The notes under the pieces are model-generated. The model was not told the DNA's origin. It was given only the letters and a program-made list of their open reading frames with translations, and ran no database searches. Both the position numbers and the translations under genes were made by a program. Shown here piece by piece: positions 1-10,429 of a stretch of 64,000 nucleotides of DNA. Location of the stretch: NCBI GenBank assembly GCA_933228895.1, contig OW121853.1:125384133-125448132 (forward strand), written 5' to 3'. Source of the stretch: Platycnemis pennipes (Eukaryota > Arthropoda > Insecta > Odonata > Platycnemididae). The stretch's first letter is position 1, and the number at the start of each line of letters is the position of its first letter.

Positions 1-900
1 GTTCAGTAATTCAACCATAACTTTCACTTCAATAATAAATTTCATTCATTTTAACAGCGACAAATTCTCTTTGTTTAGGTTTGCTGACTAAGAATTGAGC
101 AAAAGTGCCAGAAGAAAAAAAGAAAACATCTCATGCTACTCCTGCCATTTCTTTTAAACCATTCTCATTCCGTAGGATTTACACCTATGAAATCCCACAA
201 AAGAGCTAATTGCTTCTGAAATTCCATTCCCATTGTCTTTGGCCAGGGGCTTCATCCTTTATGTTTCTCTTCGCAAGTACGCCAACATTACATACTGATT
301 CCCGGTCACAGGTAAAATTGAAGCCCTCCCTCTCAAAACCTAGGGGACACTTCACAAAATTGGACTTACTAGTGGGCGAGAAGAGTTCATATTCTTATGA
401 TTGAACTCTAACCTCATTGTTTTCAATGTTCTCCAATTCAGTTAAAAAAACTTTATTCCTGTCGCGTTTTCCTGTAAAATCTGTCAAATTTCTTACCGAT
501 GCCACACTCGGAAGACCTTTTATCATATTTAGATGGAAATATAGTCAAAAAAACTCATGCTGGTACTAAATAATCAACAGAAAAAGACACATTTTGCTCA
601 AGTATAGGTACATACGTGAATCAGCTGTTACGATAAAGCAACCCGCATATTTCTCAACTTTGGCGTTTTAGCATATTTCCGCTTTAATATTATAATAAAA
701 CTAAAATCACGGCAGCAAATTTTTACCGATTAGTTATAATAACAATGCAGTGATATATGATGCATAGTAATCCAGTCACTGAAACAAGTACGATTGGTAC
801 GATTGTTTACATTCGAGTCACGCAGATCAGCGAACAATATTGCAAACAGTGGTGTTCACATATGGTGAACACAGTGATACACTTTGCCTCTTACGCTTGC
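1..900. other. AT-rich intergenic or intronic sequence, nothing recognised
   Basis: No splice-flanked exon, RNA gene or repeat is recognisable. Expanded exon 4 was looked for here on the minus strand and not found. Confidence 0.4.
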
Positions 901-930
901 CTACTGATTGCTCTACTCAACTGTTCTCTT

Positions 931-2386
931 ACATCTACATCTACATCTACATAATACCCTGCAAGCCACCACAAGGGTGTGTGGCAGGGGGTGATTTCTC
1001 ACCAAACATGCACTACATATCATGCATAAAAAAAGGAATAGCATTAATATAGTAGTCAGAACTACACTATTTAAAAAAGATAGAAATTGCAAAGAAAACA
1101 TGCAAAAACATTCGGTTAGTAGGGTTAGCTTTAAGTACTCATACCAACATGCAGCTACCAATGCTATTCATTGCTACTCTCCAATAGGACATATTTACCG
1201 TTATTCGTATCTCTTATTGTGCAAGGGAAAAAGGACATTTTGAATCGGTCAGTTCGGCAATCAATTTCTCTAACTTTATGATTATGGTCCAGTCTGCCAT
1301 AGTAAATTGGGGTTCGTAAAATATTTTTAACATCATCACTGAAAATATTGCCTTGGAATTTGTGGAAGAGATTAAGTCTAAATTTCAACCTGCGATCTGA
1401 CAATGATTCCCATTTCAATTCATTTAATAGACTGGTTACGCTAATATAATTATCGTATCGTCCCTTTACAAATCTTGCCGATCTTCGCTGCACACGTTCA
1501 AGTTCATTACTTAGACCGATTTCGTAGGGATCCCATACACTGGCAGCATATTCCAAATGAGGTCTAACAAGGGAAAAGTAGCTGATTTCTCGTACATGAT
1601 CGTCACATTTCCCCAATACTCTTTTAATGAAACCCAGTTTGCGATTCGCTTGACCAATTATTTCACGAATGTGTTTACCCCAGGAAAGATCATTTGTCAG
1701 TCTTATTCCAAGATATTTAATGGATTCCACGTTAGTTAATTCATTATTACTTATTTTGTAAGTGGTAGGAGGAGAGCTATTCTTTTTCCAAAAATTCATT
1801 ACAAGACATTTCTTAAAGTTTAATTCTAACTGCCATGTATCACACCAAGTTTCAATTGCTTGTAGGTCAATATTTATATATTCTTTATCGTTTGGGCATA
1901 GAATTTCCCTGTACACTACTGCGTCATCGGCAAATAGACGAAGCTTACTTTTTACCACCTTTTGGATATCATTAATATACAAAAGGAATAGGAGTGGACC
2001 TATCACACTACCTTGTGGGACACCCGAAGTGACTTTAATTGCCGGTGAGGAAACACCGTCCAAAACAACCCTTTGAACCCGATCATGCAGAAAATCATTA
2101 ATCCATGATATAATGTTACTGTCTAACCCATAAGATTTTAACTTCAAAATTAGTTTGCTGTGAGAAACCTTGTCAAAAGCCTTCTTGAAGTCGAGAAATA
2201 TAGCATCCACTGGAATATTATTTTCGCCAGAAACTAAAATATCGTGGGAAAAGAGAGCAAGTTGGGTTTCACACGATCTGCTCTTTCGGAAGCCATGCTG
2301 GACATTGGACAATAAATTCTGGCTATCTAGGTGTCCCATGACTGAACTGACAATTATATGTTCTAGGACCTTGCATGAAACTTACT
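931..2386 (-). mobile_element. LINE-A copy A1, 5'-truncated
   Basis: A non-LTR retrotransposon fragment of about 1.46 kb on the minus strand. Its 3' end is at 931-952, where the tail reads as (TACATC)n on the plus strand, followed by the family's terminal hairpin (CCCTGC...GCAGGG), a 3' UTR of about 210 bp and a long reverse transcriptase frame. Homology ends near 2383-2386, just upstream of the residues VSCKVLEH. A short TCTCTTAC occurs beside both ends (925-932 and 2392-2399) and may be the target duplication, though it overlaps the tail. Confidence 0.85.
1164..2339 (-). CDS. LINE-A reverse transcriptase, C-terminal 391 residues
   Basis: This open frame of the A1 element encodes the reverse transcriptase palm and the C-terminal region of a non-LTR retrotransposon ORF2 of the Jockey/CR1-like type. 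Visible motifs in order: HGFRKSRSCETQ (about residues 16-27), AIFLDFKKAFDKV (46-58, holding the first catalytic Asp), GVPQGSVIGPLLF (105-117), and LRLFADDAVVY (the FADD catalytic box, about 133-143). The following thumb and C-terminal region carries YLGIRL, the SVWDPYE block, RRSARFVKGRYD, and CRTDRFKMSFFP near the end. The frame has no stop or frameshift, but the endonuclease and the upstream third of the RT are missing because of 5' truncation, so it cannot be active alone. The M at 2339 is internal to the original protein, not a true start. Confidence 0.85.
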   Translation of the reverse strand: MGHLDSQNLLSNVQHGFRKSRSCETQLALFSHDILVSGENNIPVDAIFLDFKKAFDKVSHSKLILKLKSYGLDSNIISWINDFLHDRVQRVVLDGVSSPAIKVTSGVPQGSVIGPLLFLLYINDIQKVVKSKLRLFADDAVVYREILCPNDKEYINIDLQAIETWCDTWQLELNFKKCLVMNFWKKNSSPPTTYKISNNELTNVESIKYLGIRLTNDLSWGKHIREIIGQANRKLGFIKRVLGKCDDHVREISYFSLVRPHLEYAASVWDPYEIGLSNELERVQRRSARFVKGRYDNYISVTSLLNELKWESLSDRRLKFRLNLFHKFQGNIFSDDVKNILRTPIYYGRLDHNHKVREIDCRTDRFKMSFFPCTIRDTNNGKYVLLESSNE

Positions 2387-2719
2387 TCTTATCTCTTACC
2401 TCTTACTTCTATCATGTACGGTCAGTCAGGGAAGGAATAAAATTTTACATTTCCATTTATCTTCCTCGCCACCCGCTGCACCCGACCACAACAATTGCGA
2501 TTGCCATTCGTCATCACCTACAATCTCCTTAAAACCAATGTTTTTAAATGCTCAAAAAATACATATTATCGTAAATGCACTCCTATTGCCGTTTGCTATG
2601 TACAGCTGAAAACACCACTATTTTTTTCCACTTTTTTGCTTGTACCTTACGGACCTTACGAGACGACTATTCTCGTATAAAAGTCGCGACTCCTCACAAA
2701 TATGTCGTAAGTGGCCACT

Positions 2720-3340
2720 CGCGGCTCTAGTTGTCCCCGTGCACGGAGCCTAAAGACGCCAGGTTTCCTCCTTCCGGGAAATTCCTATTTCCCGCCCATC
2801 CCTAATGACATAATTCACCTTAGTTACGGGACAAAAAGTAAAGAGGTGGGGTGTAACGAAGGAAATTCCTCGAATACGAAATCGTAATCTGGGAGGGGGC
2901 GGGATGTTTTGAAGCGGGTGGGTGGTGGGACGGACGGGGGGGCCGGTTGTGGCACGCGATCGTGGCTCAGGGCACGAGGTTTATGGCCCGGGCTCCAACA
3001 ATGACGAGAAGCGAGAGGGGGGGGGGCGGAGGGGAAGGAGTAGTTTGACCGGTCGGGGGGAGCGTGGGTGTGTGTGTGGGGGGGGGGGGGGGGAGGGAGG
3101 GGTGGTTGGCACACGTCCCAAGGGATATCCAGCCACCCACACCACACCCCTCCAGTACCGAGCCTCTCCCCGGCCCAATCAAAGCTCCCTCCCCCGGCGA
3201 AATTCTCGATACGACGAAGCCCTTGTAAGGCACGGCGCGGAAACCCTTCGAAGCTGAATATGAACACACCCTCGCGCGCTCAGGCCGAGCCATTTGTGAG
3301 GAATGCGATGCGCTCACGGAAGACATGGCTGAATGGCAGC
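2720..3340. other. GC/CpG-rich island with G-run
   Basis: This GC-rich stretch contains a 16-base G run (3078-3093) and long open frames on both strands, as expected from base composition. No splice-flanked exon is convincing. It lies downstream of expanded exon 3. Confidence 0.35.
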
Positions 3341-3570
3341 AAGTTTCTTTCGACACAAATTTTGGTGTCCTCATCCGAGGATTCTTACGCACGCGGAAAT
3401 AGGGTTTAAAAGAAGTAGTCGCGACTTATTATTTTTTTATTTTCAAGGCCCAATGTACAGCAATAACGAGTATCCAAAAAAGCAGATGTCGTCAGGGGTA
3501 AACTTGGGTGTCCTGCCTCTAAAATACAATAACTCGCCCCCGTATATGACCCGTTGTGGGTCACCACCCT

Positions 3571-3633
3571 GCATCTACATCTACACGATACCCTGCAAGC
3601 CACCGCGAGGGTGTGAGGCAGGGGGTGAACTGG
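3571..3633 (-). mobile_element. LINE-B 3' end only
   Basis: Reads as (CATCTA)n tail, then the terminal hairpin of the B type (CGCGAGGGTGTG loop) and stops. It abuts a MITE on its right. Confidence 0.7.
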
Positions 3634-3957
3634 GGAGGGTTGTGTTCGAAACCGTCGAGATTTTCTCGAATAGGAAACCAAGGAGACACGAGCTACAAAC
3701 ACGAATGCTTTACAAATTTAGGATGTCTGAATAGCTCGTTACAATATCATTAATTGTTTTCCCTTGGAGTTTTCTCATCTGTCTCGACTGTACAGCCCAC
3801 GGATGAGATAAAACACAAGTGTAAACAATGAATGAAGGTGTAATAAGCGGTTTTAACATACCTCATTTGCGAAATATTTGTGTTTATACTACGTGACACC
3901 TTGGTTACCTATTCAATCCCGACGATTATATCCCGACGGGTTCAAACACAACCCCCC
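3633..3957. mobile_element. MITE family M1, copy 1
   Basis: A 325-bp element whose ends are inverted copies: GGGTTGTGTTCGAAACC at the left and GGGTTCAAACACAACCC at the right, with further inverted matching inside (CGAATAGGAAACCAAGG against CCTTGGTTACCTATTC). Its reverse complement aligns along its length with the copy at 26337-26643. It encodes nothing. The target duplication is not clear. Confidence 0.7.
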
Positions 3958-3959
3958 TG

Positions 3960-4790
3960 CTTCTCACAAAACTCACTCCAGTTATGTTGAGTTATTTTTG
4001 AACGTTTAAGAAATGTCAGAGATCTTAAAATTCCATTTATATCTAGTAATTTTCAACCTATTTCTAAGAGGGCAGATTTGGCAAATCAAGACCTCAAAAA
4101 GGCGACACTTCCTCACATCTGAACATGTTTGGTGTTTAGTAGTTATGGTGGTTTAGAAGTGTATGTTTGGTGGGATTCGCCCCCTGCCGCACACCTTTAT
4201 GGTGACTTGCAGGGTATTATGCAGATGTAGATCTCCGCATAGTAATGAAACTCCAGATCTTTCGGCACACCAGAAGGGAAAGGTTGCCTCCACTACCTAT
4301 GAATGCGTTAGCGTCAACAGCCTTTGCGGTGAGTACGAGGTGAGCTCTGCACTCTCCAGACCGACCTTCGACCTTAGATGTTGGTAGTATGAAGGTTGAC
4401 TCGGTACATATGGTTAAAAAATGCACTTTCACAAAACTGTGAATCAATAAAATATGCACGAAGAATGCCAATTGTTCCCAGCAGATGTTGAGGGGCGAAT
4501 AAGAGGCTAACGGATCCATAAAGAAAGCTGTTTTTTCGGAAACTAAAACCTATGAAAGAGTAGAAAACTCTTCATTTTAAGAGCGAATTAATATTCTTTT
4601 AACAATTAGCATTACATGCAAGCAGAAATAACTATTGCCCAATGAAGAGATTTCAAAATGGTACAAATTTGTTCGGTCTGTTTTTAAATGTAGATGTAGA
4701 TGCAAATCCCTTTGAAATAAAGGAACCATTGAATAGCCGTCATTGCAACCACAATCGTTTCAAATATTAATTCCAAAAATTAAGCCATTA
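3960..4790. other. non-coding, with scraps of LINE tail
   Basis: Apart from the LINE-A 3' end at 4150-4231 and a lone TGTAGATGTAGATG at 4689-4702, nothing is recognised. Confidence 0.4.
4150..4231 (+). mobile_element. LINE-A 3' end only
   Basis: Contains the end of the 3' UTR (TGTATGTTTGGTG), the hairpin with the CCTTTATGG loop and a GCAGATGTAGAT tail, but no coding part. Confidence 0.65.
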
Positions 4791-4794
4791 GTAT

Positions 4795-6303
4795 CATACT
4801 TTGCAAAAGAAGTTGTAGCTTCTGAAATAGCCCCATCTAGAAATAATATTCATTAAAACACTAAAGAACCACACACTACCGAAGGCTTGGAAAGTAGCTA
4901 ACATTATATATATTTTTAAAAACGGTGATAGGGGAGAACTTAGTAACTACAAACCCATTTCACTCACGTCAATCTCTTGTAAGGTATTTGAGCACATTGT
5001 AGTCAGTTCAATCATAATGCATTAGGATAGTCAGAGATTGCTCATTAACAGCCAACATGGGTTCCGGAGAGGTAGATCTTGCGAGACACAATTAGCTTTA
5101 TTCATACACGATATTTTAGTCTACGGCGAAAACAGTACTGAAGTTGATGCGATATTTTTAGATTTTAAAAAGGCTTTCGATAAAGTTCCTAATGATAAAT
5201 TAATCTTGAAGTTAGAGAGTTTTGGTATAAATAAAGACGATGCATGTTGGGTAAAAGGATTCTTAAGTGGGCGAGAGAAGAGGGTTGTCATAGATGGTAT
5301 CATGTCGGACACAATCAAAGTCACATCGGGAGTTCCCCTGGGTAGCGTAGTAGGTCCACTTCGATTTCTTTTATGCATAAAAGATTTGGGTACCGTAGTC
5401 AGTAGTAAGCTTAGACTTTTTTCAGACGATTCGGTAGTGTATAGGGGTATATAAAAAGAAGAAGACAGGAAATCGCTTAGCAAGGATTTAGATGCGAGGA
5501 GGAATAATTCGATAGAGCGATCCTATAAAATTAATAACAAAGAGATCGAAAGCGTTGAAATCATAAGGTATTTGGGTGTAACAATCACTAAAGATTTATT
5601 GTGAGGAAGACACATCCAGGAAATATGCGGCCGAGCGAAGAGAAAGCTAGAATTTATAAAAAGAGTACTTGGGAAATGTGAAGGGAAGATATATGAGCGA
5701 AGTTACTTTTCATTAGTTAGGCCCCACCTTGAGTATGTAGCCAGTGCATGGGATCCCAAAGAAAATTAAGTTTGATGAGAGAACTAGAGAGTATGCAGCG
5801 TAGAGCTGCTAAGTTCGTTAAAAGGTGTTACGATAGGTTGAGAATCGTTTCAGAATTAATACTAGAATTAGGGTGGGAATCATTATCAGAGGGTAGGTTA
5901 ATGTACAGATTAAATCTATTTGAGAAGTTTCAATCGGATAGCTTTACTGAAGATGTTAGGCACATATTAAAAACACCAGCATATTATGCTAGATTCGACC
6001 AGACAAATAAGATTAGAGAGATAGATTGTCGTACCGATAGATTCAAAACGTCATTTTTCCCCCGTGCTATACGAGAACAGAATAGGCAGCATAGCACAGG
6101 GATAGGTAGGGGAAATATTTTAGAGTAGTGTGTAGTGCTTGATGCATGTATTAATCCCTTAAATACTATACATACTAACAATATATATGCATGAGACCAT
6201 ATAGTTGCTTGTTTGCATTTCAATATTGCATGCTTGGTGATCCTCACCCCCTCCGAGACACCCTCGCGGTGGCTTGCAGGATATCGTGTAGATGTAGATG
6301 TAG
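4795..6303 (+). pseudogene. LINE-B copy B1, decayed reverse transcriptase
   Basis: The longest LINE-B copy. From the left, translation gives LPKAWKVANI, SLTSISCKVFEHIVVSS, HGFRRGRSCETQ, AIFLDFKKAFDKV, GVPLGSVVGPLRF and LRLFSDDSVVY. The catalytic box is FSDD instead of FADD. In-frame stops occur at about 5021-5023, 5452-5454 and 5602-5604, about 40 residues are deleted after 5490, and the frame shifts near 5745 and resumes in the 126-residue frame starting at 5748. The C-terminal region ends with CRTDRFKTSFFPRAIREQ, followed by the B-type 3' UTR, the terminal hairpin and a GTAGATGTAGATGTAG tail at 6288-6303. It is long dead. Confidence 0.8.
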
Positions 6304-6960
6304 GACGAAAGCAGAAGACGAATTCTCAGGTAAATTAGTGGACGGATCCTGCATCAGTCCATTGTTTCCAGGTTCAACACTTTAGGTTTCTCTCCAGTAG
6401 CCTTTTTCTTACATTTACTCACTCGGATCAATTGCGTGCCAATTTATCCAAAAATTGAGAAGAGGAAGGTCGCGAGCCGTACGCATAAACCATCATATAT
6501 CGGTAATCAGGATGTTCTCCCCATTCCAAACGGGCTATCTCAAACAGAGAGGACCCGAACCGACACTAAAAGCCCAAGGGTCAAGCCGAGTTGCGCATGA
6601 TCTCACCATTTCGGACACTTGCTGCTGCACGCTGGCACACGTCCTTTTTTCAGAAGTCTCCTCAGCCATTCTGCTGCTTGCCAATGGAAAACTTACTGAA
6701 TGAATCCTCTTATGCGTTGCTAATTCCTTTTTTCGCGAAAAGGAGGGAATTAAATCGCCAACGGCTATAACTTGGGAGGCAGCGTGGTCATATCCGAATG
6801 TAAACAAGGTGAGAGCGAGGTTCGGAATGGCGCTTAGAATGAATGAATAAAGGATGGACGCACGAAGGTACGAGCAGCGGCGACGTGCCAAAACAAGAGA
6901 GCATCGCGAGAGGAAGTGTCGCCGGCGAGGGAATCGGAGAGAGAGGATAAGGCGTCTTAC

Positions 6961-7040
6961 CTGTCCGTGGGAGGACCTCCATGTCTTTGGTGCGTACTTG
7001 GAGAGCTTGTTGTCCGGGTCAACGAACAGATATTCGCCAT
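6961..7040 (-). CDS. ex: expanded exon 3 (FERM F1 lobe)
   Basis: An 80-nt exon. With the last G of exon 2 it encodes 27 residues starting DGEYLFVDP and containing KLSKYAPKTWRSSHG. In Expanded/FRMD6 proteins this stretch follows the LFGLA segment of the FERM F1 lobe; the KLxKYxPKxW pattern is the most recognisable part. The acceptor is CCCCGCAG at 7048-7041, preceded by a (CT)n pyrimidine tract. The donor is CAG|GTAAGA with the intron starting at 6960. The minus-strand frame stays open past both splice sites, so the exon ends are set by the splice signals and by phase agreement with exon 2. The surrounding sequence (about 6880-7150) is GC-rich. It is very unlikely to be a chance match because the frame, the phase and two splice sites all agree. 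Confidence 0.85.
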
Positions 7041-7089
7041 CTGCGGGGAGAGAGAGAGAGAGGGGGGGCATTTTAGTGTGAGCTTGCGA

Positions 7090-8750
7090 TGAGGGGGCGT
7101 GGGCGGTTTGGCCGGCGGAATGCGAGGAGGGTACTGAGTAGGGCCGAACTTCGGCCCGAAGGGGAAGAGAATGGAATGGCCACAGTCAGGGGAATAAAAC
7201 ACTGGGGCCAAGTAATTAAGGCATATTCCAAGGGTAGGATTTCATCTTGCATGCGGCAGAGACGAATAAAAAAATAGATCAAATTACTTATGACAACATT
7301 CCATGCGTCCGAACTCAATTAAAATGCAGATACAGTGAAATGGTAAAACAAAGACAAATCAAATGTCTGTATTTAAGTAACAGCGCCAAACACATCAAAC
7401 AAGCAACGTGATTTCACTCCCAGCATAGAAAACGTATTCTGACAACTGTAAATGCTACCAGCTTAAATTAAAATGCAACGCATATTGGCAATAAAAGGCC
7501 ATTTGGTGAGAACTTAACCTTTTCTGGTCCATGTAAACGATCATTTTCATTCCGTTACAGTAATTTTTTTGCAGTTACATCCAGGCCTGTGATTTTTAAC
7601 AAGAAAATATATTAATTGAATCCTTCAACGAATTACAGGTTGATTTCTGCAGACACATACTGAATATATAGTGTACTTTTTGTAAAAACTATCACATGTA
7701 TAAATAATTTTACCTGAGTAAAAATAAATTAGGACTGAAAGGGTTATTATGGTATCAAACACTGTCCTATGCACTGTTGGTTGAGGAAAGAGTATTAAGC
7801 ATTTAGACATCCAGTATTATCGATTAAGTATTTAGACATCCAAAATACAGTTTAATCTTTTCCCTTTCGTGGGCGAATTATAAGGAGCGTAAAAAATAAT
7901 GACTCATTCAAACAGATCAACTGCAATTGAGCCAAATTCAATTATTACCAAGAGTCAATGTATTCACCAGTGGCCATCTAAACTTTGCTCTCATTTCTCA
8001 GCTTCGTGGTTGCTATTTACATCGACAAAAATATTGCAGACCAAAAAATTCGGAACTGAATCCTACGCAGTCTCACTATAGAGTCTCAAAAGAGTTCCTC
8101 CCAATGCTGCTGCGCTTTCCCCTCGCTTTCTCCTCTTCTTCTCTTCGAGAGATAAGGTGGGGAAAACGATAATAAGTGGGGGTTCGATCAAGCGCTGTTA
8201 GAGTATTCTTCCGGAAGTTATTGGTATCGGTAAGTAGTTTCGGCAGATTTGAGGTGGTGGGGGAGCTGCGATTCAGGAGTGGAGGAACTTGGCGAAGGAG
8301 AATCGCTCTCGAAAGTCATCTTGGTTTTGGAGAGTGTGCGGAAAAATTACAAGGAAAATAAAAAGCTCCCCTAATACCTGCGAAACGTACTTGCGAATCA
8401 AATGAATCGAATTAAGTGACTTTTAGCACATCTACCGGTGAATAACCGTTGCGCATGTTCGCTGAAATACACTATCTACCTAATTCCTTCATGGTGGCTT
8501 GCGAAGTAATCAGCGTAGATGTCACAATGGATGAAATCTGATGAGATGAGGCTATCATTGAAACTAGAATGGCGGTTCGTCAACACAGCTAGGGGAGTCG
8601 GCTTAGGAAGGTCAGTCGAGTTCGCATGTAGGTAACATCCACGAGGCCATAATTAATATTTTATGTTCTGCCTGGATATTTCACCACCGTAAACGAAGTA
8701 TGAAGTTCTTTCGAGCTGAGAATTTTAAATTCCCGTCCTTCAGTCACTCG
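7090..8750. other. intron 2 sequence, nothing firmly recognised
   Basis: Single-copy-looking AT-rich sequence. It has an ACATTCCA TEAD-type site at 7296-7303 and a degenerate LINE 3' end (CTTCATGGTGGCTTGC, about 8489-8504). No exon was found. Confidence 0.4.
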
Positions 8751-8754
8751 TTTT

Positions 8755-9188
8755 TAACCAGTCTATTAAATGAATTAAATTGGGAATCATTGTCAGATCG
8801 CAGGTTAAAATTTAGACTTAATCTCTAAAACAAATTCAAAGACCATATTTTCAGTGGTGACGTTAAAAATACATTGCGAACCCAAACTTACTATGGTAGA
8901 TTGGACCATAATCACAAAATTAGAGAAATTGATTGCCGAACTGACAGATTCAAAATGTCTTTTTTTCCTCGTACAATTAGGGATATGAATAACGGTAAAT
9001 ATATCCAGCACGAGTATGGCAATTGGTAGTTGCATGTTTGCTTTGCTATTTTTATCTTTCTTTAATTAGTGTGGTTTAGAACAGTACATAAATATTAATC
9101 ATTTTTTATGCATATGTAGTGCATGTTTGATGACAATTCACTCCATGCCACACACCTTTATGGTGGCTTGAAGGGTATTATGTAGATT
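8755..9188 (+). mobile_element. LINE-A copy A2, 5'-truncated and decayed
   Basis: Starts at the codons for TSLLNELNWESLSDR and runs through CRTDRFKMSFFPRTI to the stop, 3' UTR, hairpin (CCTTTATGG loop) and a short TATGTAGA tail. One stop (TAA at 8826-8828) interrupts the frame. More diverged than A1. Confidence 0.8.
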
Positions 9189-9559
9189 TTTCCGGATCAT
9201 TGTAAAATCCTAGATAAGTGCCCCAACGAGAAGAAAATTTTCTCCTCCACCAACCATCGATAGTCTTACTTTTTTTCTTCGAGTAATAAAGTTATTGCAA
9301 TTTCCCAAGAAATGACGCAATGGAAGGCCGGCGCTGACCTGCCCCCTGACGGACGCGCACCTACGACAAGAAGGATGTCCTCTCGCGCATGGACCGGCGC
9401 ATTGAAACGAAGAAGCCAAGCGGCGATTTGCATTCGGCGTCCACGGAGTGGGGTGGGTGGTTTGTAGGCCTTCCAACACTTTTTATCGTAAGGGGGAGGA
9501 AAATGAGAGACACTCAAAAAAGTAAAATCCCTCGGTTAGGACGATTTCCCGCCCCTTTT

Positions 9560-10120
9560 CCATTTATTTATTTTTTCATAGACCGGCCGGATCTCTGGTG
9601 GCGAGGGCAGAGGGGAGGAACGTGAAGGATATTACGGAGCACAAGTTATTGCCAGTTAATAATATTCAGAGATAACCCACTTCTCGTGGAGTCTCCCATT
9701 CCTGCCCTTCTCCAGGGGCGATGGGGGCGGGCGCCCCACGCTTCTTCCTCCCCTCTTACATCCCCGCCAGGGGGCGGGGCAGCGGCGGGCTTGCACGCTG
9801 CCCCCTCCGGAGCATACATTCTTGCTTCCGACACTCCCCTCCCGCCCCCGGGGGCCGCCGACCGGCGGGTCCACATTCCATTCAGAGTCGGTGGGGTGGG
9901 AGAGGAAGGGAGGGAGGGGAGGGTGGTCCAGGGGCCGGGGGGGTAGAGAGAGGGAGTGGGGGTGGTCCTCGGCTGCTCCCGTTGGGCGCGTCGGGACGCG
10001 GGTGTACGCGCCGGGGCGCCGCAAACCGAGCCGCGTCCACGGCGTCTCTTCTTTCAAACACCGGCGTCGTCGCCCGACCTCGAAGCCGCTAAGGCGTGAG
10101 GGAATCCACAACTGTGTAAG
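9560..10120. other. GC/CpG-rich island
   Basis: Very GC-rich sequence with open frames on several strands. No homology or splice-bounded exon was seen. It lies about 2.6 kb inside intron 2 from exon 3. Confidence 0.35.
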
Positions 10121-10207
10121 ACGCTGAACAATACGGCTGAGGACCTCATGCATTGAATGTAGGTCGACACGAAGTTTGAGCACAAAGGAGGAAACCTTCC
10201 TCGCATT

Positions 10208-10420
10208 CCAATAAATCGTTAAATTTCGCATTAAAATTTCTCATTTATTGTTGAAACAAATATTAGCAGCCTTGAAGTTAATATGCCCCGAATATTCCCG
10301 ATGTGGTTTGCACAATCAATACCAATAAATCGTAAAAATTTCTAATCCAAATTTTCCATTAATTGTTTAAAACAACCATTATCTGCCATGAAGCCCGAAT
10401 GAGGTGGCTTGCACACTGTC
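10208..10420 (+). repeat. diverged tandem duplication, about 112-bp period
   Basis: AATAAATCGT... through ...GCC.TGAAG...CCGAAT and GTGG(T/C)TTGCACA occur twice in the same order, about 112 bp apart (AATAAATCG at 10211 and 10323). Confidence 0.5.
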
Positions 10421-10429
10421 TTTGTGAGA

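Noticed and set aside
913..1161. small frames encoding CRCRCRCK-like repeats at many LINE ends
   Set aside because: They are translations of the (TAGATG)n tail and the hairpin in a non-coding frame and recur at every LINE 3' end.
1..6960. expanded exon 4
   Set aside because: I looked on the minus strand for a phase-0 exon continuing the FERM domain between AG and GT signals and found none; it probably lies left of the window.
6535..7071. 178-residue minus-strand open frame taken as one gene
   Set aside because: Only 7040-6961 is supported (exon 3). The rest runs through the donor site into intron sequence and resembles nothing.
9656..10231. 191-residue minus-strand open frame
   Set aside because: It spans a CpG-rich island and AT-rich flank with no homology; frames on the plus strand are equally open, so composition explains it.
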